DNA of 5,085 nucleotides. Origin: Clostridia bacterium (GTDB taxonomy: Bacteria; Bacillota; Clostridia; DUPQ01). The translations under genes and the position numbers were made by a program. The notes beneath the pieces were generated by a model. The model was given only the letters and a program-made list of their open reading frames with translations. It was not told the origin of the DNA and ran no database searches. Shown in pieces: positions 1 to 5,085 of the stretch; within the stretch, counting starts at the first letter, position 1, and every line of letters begins with the position of its first letter. Where the stretch lies: assembly GCA_028690885.1 (NCBI GenBank), contig JAQVAJ010000141.1:1-5085 (forward strand), read 5' to 3'.

Positions 1-210
1 ATCAATATCTTCTTTGTTTTCAATCTCATAGAATGCATTTTCTGTTTCCATCTTGAATACATTGAATATACGACTGGAAATTTCATCTCTTTGATGTTTA
101 GCTTCATACATAACATTCAAAGGAGATGCAGGTTCACCACCTTTATTACATCCACATAATAGTGAAAGTATAAGGAGCGGTATTAGTAACAGAATCAGTT
201 TCTTTTTCAT
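1..210 (-). CDS. Lipoprotein paralogue A, 5' end only (predicted surface zinc peptidase family)
   Basis: These are the first 70 codons of a lipoprotein gene that continues beyond the left edge. The ATG is at 210-208, with GGAG at 223-220, nine bases upstream. The product starts with MKKK, a hydrophobic stretch and a lipobox L-C-G-C with Cys21 as the predicted lipidated residue, so the protein should be exported and anchored outside the membrane. All 210 bases align without gaps to the start of the intact copy at 4059-3850. There are only three differences, at 128, 177 and 178, giving V28A and V12L plus one silent change. By homology the missing part should hold the two-domain peptidase body seen in the intact copy, but this cannot be seen here. 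The gene has its own promoter and lies 275 bases downstream of the stop of truncated copy B. Whether it is intact is unknown. Confidence 0.85.
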   Translation of the reverse strand, partial: MKKKLILLLIPLLILSLLCGCNKGGEPASPLNVMYEAKHQRDEISSRIFNVFKMETENAFYEIENKEDID

Positions 211-299
211 AATAATTCACTCCAAAATAAGACTTTTCGGGCATAAAGAACTCTATTGTTCGAGCAGTAAATACTTCTTTTATTGAATCATTTATGACA

Positions 300-328
300 A
301 TTATATCAAGAATTATACATAGAATCAA
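300..328 (-). promoter_or_regulatory. Sigma-A-type promoter of lipoprotein copy A
   Basis: On the minus strand, -35 TTGATT lies at 328-323, followed by a 17-base spacer and a perfect -10 TATAAT at 305-300. The predicted transcript starts near 293, giving an untranslated leader of about 80 bases before the ATG at 210. The same two boxes with the same spacing occur upstream of copy C at 4173-4145, which supports both calls. The in-frame TTG that could be read as an early start codon is the first three bases of this -35 box. Confidence 0.8.
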
Positions 329-485
329 TAATTGCGTTCAACAGGAAATCTGTACTGCATACGTACCAGTTAACACAACCTTATTATATAAAACATGTTG
401 CGCATTTATCAGGACAGGAAAACGAAATTTGTACTGACTCTGATGAAACAAATTAATATTTGAATTAGAGTATATTTCTCAATTG
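329..485. other. Intergenic spacer between copy B stop and copy A promoter
   Basis: No coding region is supported in this spacer. Similarity to the region upstream of copy C fades just above the -35 box, so the spacer is not part of the duplicated unit. A short inverted repeat, CAATT-agc-AATTG, sits at about 480-492 over the stop codon of copy B. It has no clear T-run and is too weak to call a terminator. A degenerate 14-base direct repeat (344-357 and 423-436, 12 of 14 matching) is present and of unknown meaning. Confidence 0.5.
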
Positions 486-1337
486 CTAATTGTTAAATAA
501 GTAGTCTTTCCATTCTTCATAAATTGTCTCATGAGATTTACCGAATATTTCTTCAAATGACTCACAATCAATATTGGCTTCTATAACATGATCAAGAGAA
601 TAATTCTTAATCAGGTATGTAACATAAGATTCATATATCGGATAGCTCTTAGCATGTTCCAAATTATCATCATATGTTTTTAATAATGCATATGCCATAG
701 CATCAGTGAATAGACTTTTACTAAAATCATCCAAAGGTCCGATTTCTCCACCATGTGAAAGATAGTAATCCAGTAAATTCCGTTCCAAAACTTGTGAATT
801 TTCAAATGCATTCATTAAAGTCTGGCCATTGGCATTTCGCTCATTAACTGAAGATATAACGTCATGTTCACTGTAATATGACTTATTTTTTAAAGGATCC
901 GTTACATAAGTATAGAATTTGGTAGCAGTACTGGATAGATAACATGCAAGACCCTCTGAAAGATATGTATATGAGTCTGTACCCTGAATAGGATAATAAC
1001 CTTGAAAGATATAATGCATAGTTTCATGAATGTGAGCAGATTCTATATAAAAAGTATTTAATTCAATAAGTCCTCTTATGGAATTATATCGTGAATGGTT
1101 TAAGGATTGATCAATTTCATATACTATTACTCCATCAGTATTAAGTTTGTCGTAATGCTTAGAAGCGCTTAATCTTTCCTTTAACTCTGCAACTCCCATC
1201 AGATTCTTATACAAAAATAGTTCAAGATTATCAATGGAGGATAATAAGAATCTCTCGTCTTCCTGCATTACAATGTTGTATTCAGCAAAGGAAGAGATAA
1301 TAGTGATGGCATGATCCCCTTTATCAATAAATCTATA
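486..1337 (-). pseudogene. Lipoprotein paralogue B, 5'-truncated peptidase domain
   Basis: This is the 3' part (283 codons) of a paralogue of the intact lipoprotein at 2419-4059, matching its residues 263-546. It has no signal peptide, lipobox, promoter or start region. In-frame similarity runs up to 1337 (Y-R-F... in both copies), then stops at an in-frame TAA at 1340-1338. An internal ATG at 1268 opens 260 residues but has no Shine-Dalgarno sequence, and the similarity continues upstream of it. I therefore call a truncated gene, not a short one. The fragment keeps the zinc-site pattern HETMH, followed after 19 residues by E in SEGLACYL, where copy C has 18. The ends are close to copy C (about 32 of 36 residues at the start of the 260-residue frame), but the middle around and after the active site is much less alike. 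There are no internal frameshifts or stops, so the truncation may be recent. Its 5' edge is joined directly to the flavoprotein remnant on the opposite strand. Confidence 0.8.
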
Positions 1338-1568
1338 TTAGGAGCTCATGTTGTAGGTCCTAATGCTTCTATTCTTTTGCAGCCTTATGTCTATATGATG
1401 AACTGTGATAAAAAATGTGATAAGAAACCTAAAAAGAAAAAGGTTGAGATAGAGCAGCTAAGGACAATGTGTCCTCATCTAGGAACATACACGCCAATGG
1501 ATGAATCAATGGTAATACATCCTGCTATGAGTGAACTGACGGCATGGGTAACTGAAGATTTGGAATAA
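1338..1568 (+). pseudogene. 3' remnant of a dihydrolipoamide-dehydrogenase-like flavoprotein gene
   Basis: The plus-strand frame encodes about 77 residues starting ILGAHVVGPNASILLQP and ending IHPAMSELTAWVTEDLE, with its own TAA at 1566. From family knowledge, ILGAHxxGPxAS and the late H-P-x-x-S-E motif mark the C-terminal dimerisation domain of class I pyridine nucleotide-disulphide oxidoreductases (the dihydrolipoamide dehydrogenase type). In those proteins the His-Pro...Glu segment contributes to the partner's active site. The FAD and NAD(P) domains, some 370 residues or more, are absent. The open frame can be extended back to an ATG at 1311, but 1311-1337 is antisense to the lipoprotein B similarity and no promoter is visible, so that start is probably accidental. 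A lysine- and cysteine-rich stretch (CDKKCDKKPKKKK) sits between the two motifs. The remnant converges on ybaK with an 11-base gap. It is probably not functional. Confidence 0.62.
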
Positions 1569-1579
1569 AATAGTAATAA

Positions 1580-2044
1580 TTAATCAGTTATATCAGAATA
1601 GGTATGAGTTGTAATTTTCCTTAAATCTTCAGGATTAACTTCAATCTGCATTCCTCTTTTGCCTGCACTGAAGCATATCTTATCAAATAAAAGGGCAGTA
1701 TCGTTTACAACTGTAGTAAATTTCTTTTTCATCCCGATAGGGGAGCAGCCTCCGTGTACATAACCGGTAAGAGGTAATAACTCTTTCAAAGTAATCATAG
1801 AAATGCTTTTAACCCCTACAGAAATAGCAGCTTTCTTAAGATTTAAAGAACAATTAACAGGTATCACAAACACATAATTGTTTTTATCAGAACCAATAGT
1901 AACAAGAGTCTTAAAGACCATATCCGCTTCTTTACCTACCAAATTAGTTACTATTTCCCCATCAGTCACTAAAGGATCATAAGTATAAACAGAATATTCA
2001 ACACAGTTTGCTTCCAAAAGCCTCATCACATTAGTTTTTTCCAT
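1580..2044 (-). CDS. ybaK: YbaK/EbsC-family aminoacyl-tRNA deacylase (Cys-tRNA(Pro) deacylase-like)
   Basis: The product is a cytoplasmic trans-editing enzyme of 154 residues, full length for the family (E. coli YbaK has 159). Family members hydrolyse mischarged tRNA, typically Cys-tRNA(Pro). Visible hallmarks are F-K-T-L with the conserved Lys at 45, a VIPV strand near 60-63, LNLKK at 67-71, the glycine-rich TGYVHGGCSPIGMKK at 93-107, and SAGKRG at 126-131. I chose the ATG at 2044. A TTG at 2059 would add five residues (MYYHY) of no family value. Neither start has a good Shine-Dalgarno sequence. The AGGAGG about 55 bases upstream belongs to the terminator hairpin and is too far away. A TATATT at 2063-2058 would put the transcript start very close to the ATG, so a near-leaderless message is possible, but no well-spaced -35 goes with it. 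It is a stand-alone housekeeping-type gene. The family is firm, but the exact tRNA substrate is not. Confidence 0.93.
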   Translation of the reverse strand: MEKTNVMRLLEANCVEYSVYTYDPLVTDGEIVTNLVGKEADMVFKTLVTIGSDKNNYVFVIPVNCSLNLKKAAISVGVKSISMITLKELLPLTGYVHGGCSPIGMKKKFTTVVNDTALLFDKICFSAGKRGMQIEVNPEDLRKITTHTYSDITD

Positions 2045-2090
2045 ATAGTGATAATACAATATAGAGACAAAAAAATAAATGATAAATCAA

Positions 2091-2121
2091 CAAAAACCTC
2101 CTTGCATCACTAAGGAGGTTT
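2091..2121 (-). terminator. Rho-independent terminator, minus strand
   Basis: A perfect 10-bp inverted repeat (arms 2094-2103 and 2112-2121, AAACCTCCTT / AAGGAGGTTT) with an 8-base loop is followed on the minus strand by a T-rich tail (GGTTTTTGTTGATTTAT). It would stop minus-strand transcripts entering from the lipoprotein C side and insulate ybaK. On the plus strand the tail is only TTTATG, so plus-strand activity is less likely. The right arm contains AGGAGG, but no start codon follows at a usable distance. Confidence 0.75.
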
Positions 2122-2418
2122 ATGCCATTACATGAAAAGATCAAATAATGAAATAAAAATATAAAAAGAATAGTATCTATCAAATACATTATACAACAGA
2201 TTTAATAAAATGTTTAGTGTTTTAATAAAAATAAATAGTTCATCCTTTCTGTTAAGCAACAAAATCCCCCTTAAGATTGAAGAGTGATTAAGCTTTAAAA
2301 CAGATGTAAAATAGCAGTAATTAAAAAGAAAAAAAGAGATAAGCAACAATACATATATAGCATATGTAGGTGTTGTAGGACAAATAGGACAGATAACAGA
2401 GATTGCAATATCTGCTAT
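2122..2418. other. AT-rich spacer, no supported gene
   Basis: About 300 bases separate the lipoprotein C stop from the terminator. The only open frame of any size (73 codons, minus strand, 2349-2128) starts with TTG, has no ribosome site, is dominated by Phe/Leu/Ile/Tyr as expected from AT-rich noise, and resembles no family I know. A short plus-strand frame without a start codon (2321-2422, ending VGQIGQITEIAISAI) could be the tail of a destroyed gene but is not recognisable. The stretch could simply be a long 3' untranslated region of lipoprotein C, or a decayed gene. Confidence 0.5.
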
Positions 2419-4059
2419 TTAATTGCTTAAAATATATTCCTTCCATTCATCGAACATAATCTCATGTGATTTACCGAATATCTCTTCAAATGACTCACAA
2501 TCAATATTGGCACCAATGACATGATCTAGCGAATAATTATTTACCAGGTATGTTACATAAGATTCATATATCGAATAGCTCTTAGCATGTTCCACATTAT
2601 CACCATATGTTTTTAGTAATGCATATGACTGAGCATCAGCATATAGACTTAGACTACAATCTTCCAAAGATTCGATTTTACCACCTTGGTCAATAAAGTA
2701 ATCCATAAAGTTTTTTTCTAGCACTTGCGGGTTTTCGTATAAACCTTTTAATGTTTCACCATTACAACCACCTGTATATATCTTCGTTACATATATATGC
2801 TCTTTGCAATATGGTTCATTATTTACATGGTTTATTAAGTAGGAATATGTGTTATTTCCTGTGTTAGATAAATAACATGCAAGACCCTCTTGAAGATATG
2901 TAAGTAGGGTATTATGCTGCTTAAGATAATCTATAAAGAATACATGTACAGTCTCATGTATGTGTGCAGCTTCAAAACCAGGGGCGTTTAAATGCACAAT
3001 ACCATTACTCGGGTTCACATACGCGGTTACTTCACGTTTTGACTCATCAATTAAATATATTATTTTCTCATCAGTGTTAAGTTTATTATAATACGAAGAG
3101 ATACTCAGTCTTTCTTTTAGCTCTGCAACCCCCATCAGATTCTGATACAAAAACAGTTCAAGATTATCGATGGAAGTCAATAAGAATTCTTCATCCTCCT
3201 GCATAACTATATAATATTCTGCAAAAGAGGAGATGACGCCAATATCATAATCAATTTTATTCGTAAATCTATAACCGTTGAATAATCCATCATACATAGA
3301 GTCATATATATGAGTCACTCCAATTGATTTTAACCATTCATTCTTCATATCCTTTGTAACATTTATCTGTATTTGCGGATCTAAAGATACAATACTGTCA
3401 AAACCATACTTATTTTCTATGTATTTATATAAAGCTATAGCGGTTTCTTTTGTGTAAGAAGTATCTTCTCCATTAAATGCATTCATGAATCTCATACCGA
3501 AGAAGTCAAGGGTACGCAAGTTGTCAGGATTACTGTAGTATGTCTGTAGCTGATTCATATCAGTACTTACTTCCATAACAGAACCTGCTATACCATATAA
3601 TAACCAGTGATCTACAATACCGCTCACTGCTCCTATTATGCAGCTTGTTAAATCATATGTATCAAGCATTTCAAATTTAGCTACCACTGTATTGTTTTTA
3701 TAATATGCTTCTTCAAAGTCAAGACCTGTCTTTATGTCATACTGGGTAATGATGATAGTTGGTTTTGTAACAAACAACTCCTTTTTATATGTAATAATCT
3801 TTTTAACTATATTCTCTATATCATTTATAATACTTTCTGCACTAACCGCATCAATATCTTCTTTGTTTTCAATCTCATAGAATGCATTTTCTGTTTCCAT
3901 CTTGAATACATTGAATATACGACTGGAAATTTCATCTCTTTGATGTTTAGCTTCATACATAACATTCAAAGGAGATACAGGTTCACCACCTTTATTACAT
4001 CCACATAATAGTGAAAGTATAAGGACTGGTATTAGTAACAGAATCAGTTTCTTTTTCAT
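2419..4059 (-). CDS. Lipoprotein C, predicted two-domain gluzincin metallopeptidase
   Basis: This is an intact lipoprotein of 546 residues. The start is the ATG at 4059, with GGAG at 4070-4067 seven bases upstream. The frame stays open to a TTG at 4173, but that lies in the -35 box. Residues 1-21 are a lipoprotein signal (MKKK, hydrophobic core, lipobox L18-C-G-C21), so the mature protein should sit outside the membrane. Residues 368-372 are HETVH and E391 lies in QEGLACYL. HExxH-x18-E is the gluzincin zinc-site pattern (His368, His372 and Glu391 as ligands, Glu369 as general base). The C-terminal part (YxSYVTYL...FGKSHE...EWKEYI, 499-543) resembles the helical end of peptidase-MA-like domains. 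Residues ~95-250 repeat this layout (DHWLLYGIAG at 150-159, YKYIENKYG at 211-219, NEWLKSIG at 240-247) without HExxH, suggesting a dead first domain. The substrate is unknown. I do not recognise a named gene. Copies A and B are paralogues. Confidence 0.85.
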   Translation of the reverse strand: MKKKLILLLIPVLILSLLCGCNKGGEPVSPLNVMYEAKHQRDEISSRIFNVFKMETENAFYEIENKEDIDAVSAESIINDIENIVKKIITYKKELFVTKPTIIITQYDIKTGLDFEEAYYKNNTVVAKFEMLDTYDLTSCIIGAVSGIVDHWLLYGIAGSVMEVSTDMNQLQTYYSNPDNLRTLDFFGMRFMNAFNGEDTSYTKETAIALYKYIENKYGFDSIVSLDPQIQINVTKDMKNEWLKSIGVTHIYDSMYDGLFNGYRFTNKIDYDIGVISSFAEYYIVMQEDEEFLLTSIDNLELFLYQNLMGVAELKERLSISSYYNKLNTDEKIIYLIDESKREVTAYVNPSNGIVHLNAPGFEAAHIHETVHVFFIDYLKQHNTLLTYLQEGLACYLSNTGNNTYSYLINHVNNEPYCKEHIYVTKIYTGGCNGETLKGLYENPQVLEKNFMDYFIDQGGKIESLEDCSLSLYADAQSYALLKTYGDNVEHAKSYSIYESYVTYLVNNYSLDHVIGANIDCESFEEIFGKSHEIMFDEWKEYILSN

Positions 4060-4173
4060 AAATAAACTCCAAATAGCAATTAATCGAGTATAAAAACCCT
4101 TCGTTCGTGTAGCAAATACTTTATTTAGTGAATCAATTATGACAATTATAACGAGAATTATATTTGAAATCAA
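3850..4173 (-). repeat. Duplicated promoter-leader-signal peptide unit, copy 2
   Basis: This is the partner of the repeat at 1-328, lying 3.8 kb away in direct orientation. Together with the B/C similarity (486-1337 against 2419-3273), it shows that the region grew by duplication of a lipoprotein gene. Direct repeats this long and this alike could support further recombination between copies. Confidence 0.9.
4145..4173 (-). promoter_or_regulatory. Sigma-A-type promoter of lipoprotein copy C
   Basis: On the minus strand, -35 TTGATT lies at 4173-4168, then a 17-base spacer and -10 TATAAT at 4150-4145. The predicted start is near 4138, giving a leader of about 79 bases. Boxes and spacing are the same as upstream of copy A, and the following bases (TTGTCATAA) are also shared. 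No strong terminator separates this promoter from the MazG gene upstream, so read-through could add to expression. Confidence 0.82.
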
Positions 4174-4222
4174 TGATTAATGATTACTGATTCTATATCA
4201 TTAACGATAATTAAAACTTAAA

Positions 4223-4585
4223 CTAATACACATTATATTTTCGGTTATCTCCCTTAACTATTTCTACTGGATATTTCTTAGCATTTTTTTCAAGTTTTTC
4301 AATTAAAGCATCATGTAGGTCAATATTGTTCCTTTGTGCAAATCTTAAAATGAAGAATAAAACATCAGCTATTTCTTCTCTTATCAAAACAAATTTATCC
4401 TCATTATTAAACAATTCCTTCATGTCAGAATCGCTTTTAAATCGAAATAAATCGAGTAACTCATTTGCTTCTGTAGAAATTCCAATTGCAAGATCTTTTG
4501 GGTTGTGATATTGATCCCAATCTCTTACTTCACAAAATGCTTTTACCATTTTCTTTAAATCATCTATTGATGCTTTGTTATCCAT
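4223..4585 (-). CDS. MazG-like nucleotide pyrophosphohydrolase
   Basis: The product is a cytoplasmic all-alpha NTP pyrophosphohydrolase of 120 residues, the usual size for the dCTPase-like (DCTPP1-type) branch. That family hydrolyses (d)NTPs to the monophosphate and pyrophosphate using magnesium held by an ExxE...ExxD set of acidic residues. Here these are E39-x-x-E42 and E71-x-x-D74, with the expected spacing of 28 residues. Other typical features are RDWDQYHNPKDLA at 21-33 before the first motif and a KxxKNxxKYP-like end (KLEKNAKKYP, 97-106). Its ATG lies inside the last codons of the upstream helicase gene (8-base overlap), with AGGT seven bases before it, so translational coupling is likely. 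The exact nucleotide substrate cannot be read from the sequence. The gene ends 50 bases before the lipoprotein C promoter, and no convincing terminator follows. Confidence 0.9.
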   Translation of the reverse strand: MDNKASIDDLKKMVKAFCEVRDWDQYHNPKDLAIGISTEANELLDLFRFKSDSDMKELFNNEDKFVLIREEIADVLFFILRFAQRNNIDLHDALIEKLEKNAKKYPVEIVKGDNRKYNVY

Positions 4586-5085
4586 TTTCTTTACCTATTC
4601 TTTCCTTGAGATATGTCTGTAAACCTTTATCAGTACAATAAATATAGCAGCCTTTCATTCCTCTTGTTAAAAGAGTTCTATAAGTATTTTTAATGATTTC
4701 ATCTGCAATTTTCAAAGCTTTCTCTTTATTATTTTTGTACATTGTTTTTAATCCCTTTATTGATTGGTCTGTTTTAGCTCTTTTAGTGAAATCTGTTACT
4801 ATCTTGTTATTATCAAACCTCATGTCATCACCAATTATGACTCCAACATAATCGAATTCAAGGCCCTGAGATGTATGAATACAGCCTATCTCGTTTACAG
4901 AATCTTCATCAATGGCATATGTTGAAGTATTACCAAGATTCCAGCTCATTGAGAAATCACCAATTGCTATATCGTGATGGTTTGGATTATTTCTGCCATC
5001 CTTATACCAATTCCAGCAATACCCTGCAAGAAGTCGAGCTTTATTTGAAGTCTTATTTTTATCGAATATAACATCTCGAAGTTTT
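4578..5085 (-). CDS. DUF2075-family (Schlafen-like) SF1 helicase, C-terminal part
   Basis: The frame is open across the right edge, and 168 C-terminal residues are visible. The start and the ATP-binding Walker A/B part lie outside. Family marks are KARLLAGYCWNW near the edge, then WN, then CIHTSQGLEFDYVGVIIGDD (a superfamily 1 motif V-like segment), and YRTLLTRGMKGCYIYC (motif VI-like, with Arg in TRG as a candidate arginine finger). These match the C-terminal end of DUF2075 DNA/RNA helicase-domain proteins, which are often about 600 residues and sometimes carry an N-terminal nuclease. An internal ATG at 4949 is not the start, because conserved sequence continues upstream of it. The stop TAA (4580-4578) overlaps the MazG-like gene, so the two form an operon. 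The family is well supported. The biological role, possibly defence or nucleic-acid repair, is inference. Confidence 0.88.
   Translation of the reverse strand, partial: KLRDVIFDKNKTSNKARLLAGYCWNWYKDGRNNPNHHDIAIGDFSMSWNLGNTSTYAIDEDSVNEIGCIHTSQGLEFDYVGVIIGDDMRFDNNKIVTDFTKRAKTDQSIKGLKTMYKNNKEKALKIADEIIKNTYRTLLTRGMKGCYIYCTDKGLQTYLKERIGKENG

Larger units (their letters stand above)
1..328 (-). repeat. Duplicated promoter-leader-signal peptide unit, copy 1
   Basis: This segment is homologous to 3850-4173 in the same orientation. The coding part (1-210) is gapless with 3 mismatches. The leader and promoter part (211-328) is clearly related but has many substitutions and small gaps. Similarity fades just upstream of the -35 box, so the duplicated unit includes its own promoter. 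The left boundary lies outside the window. Confidence 0.9.

Noticed and set aside
146..328. 60-residue minus-strand open frame over the copy A leader
   Set aside because: It starts at the same -35 TTG and runs out of frame with the lipoprotein signal. Its likeness to the copy C extension is the shared promoter DNA, not a conserved peptide.
344..436. Degenerate direct repeat (GGAAATCTGTACTG at 344-357 and CGAAATTTGTACTG at 423-436)
   Set aside because: Only two short copies with two mismatches and no symmetric arms. This is compatible with chance in AT-rich sequence, and no mobile element boundary is seen.
1329..1340. Insertion-sequence end or integrase attachment site at the B/flavoprotein joint
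   Set aside because: No terminal inverted repeat, target-site duplication or recombinase gene is visible within the window.
2094..2121. Riboswitch or leader regulation of ybaK
   Set aside because: A single 10-bp hairpin with a T-run explains the sequence. No alternative pairing or known riboswitch core was visible.
2128..2349. 73-residue minus-strand open frame
   Set aside because: TTG start, no ribosome site, composition expected of AT-rich noncoding DNA and no recognisable motif. It also ends just before a terminator that serves transcripts from further upstream.
4060..4173. N-terminal extension of lipoprotein C from a TTG at 4173 (38 extra residues)
   Set aside because: The TTG is part of the -35 box and TATAAT lies inside the extension. 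The lipoprotein signal starts exactly at the ATG at 4059, which has a GGAG at the right distance.
4186..4222. Terminator after the MazG-like gene
   Set aside because: Only a 4-bp stem (TATC/GATA) without a T-run could be found, too weak to call.
4326..4508. 60-residue plus-strand open frame
   Set aside because: It lies wholly antisense to the well-supported MazG-like gene.
4871..5071. 66-residue plus-strand open frame
   Set aside because: It is antisense to the helicase gene, whose conserved motifs run through the region.

Overview
This window is a low-GC (roughly one third G+C by eye) stretch of a bacterial chromosome. The AT-rich codon use, consensus TTGATT/TATAAT promoters, GGAG ribosome sites and lipobox lipoproteins suggest a Bacillota/Clostridia-type Gram-positive. 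The species cannot be told from the sequence. Almost everything intact lies on the minus strand, so transcription runs from right to left. I see no tRNA, rRNA, CRISPR array or insertion sequence.

Right end (5085 to 4223): the C-terminal 168 residues of a DUF2075-type (Schlafen-like) superfamily 1 helicase, cut by the window edge. It overlaps by 8 bases a complete MazG-like all-alpha nucleotide pyrophosphohydrolase. The two are probably translated as one unit. The pairing fits a nucleic-acid or nucleotide stress or antiphage module, but that is inference.

Centre-right (4173 to 2419): a sigma-A-type promoter drives an intact 546-residue lipoprotein (copy C). It carries a predicted zinc-metallopeptidase site, HETVH then E after 18 residues (gluzincin pattern). 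Its N-terminal half looks like a second peptidase-type domain that has lost the HExxH motif. About 300 bases without a convincing gene follow, ending in a 10-bp hairpin terminator.

Centre-left (2044 to 1311): a complete YbaK/EbsC-family aminoacyl-tRNA deacylase gene on the minus strand converges on a plus-strand gene remnant. The remnant is the last ~77 residues of a dihydrolipoamide-dehydrogenase-like flavoprotein. Its 5' side is fused directly to the broken 5' end of a second lipoprotein copy.

Left end (1337 to 1): copy B, a 5'-truncated paralogue that keeps HETMH, is followed by the promoter and first 70 codons of a third paralogue (copy A), which runs off the window. Copies A, B and C form a duplicated surface-lipoprotein family. 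The promoters and first 70 codons of A and C are clearly related, and those 210 coding bases differ at only 3 sites. The catalytic middle of B and C has diverged strongly. The most notable content is this expanding and decaying family of two-domain lipoprotein peptidases, next to a helicase/MazG pair.
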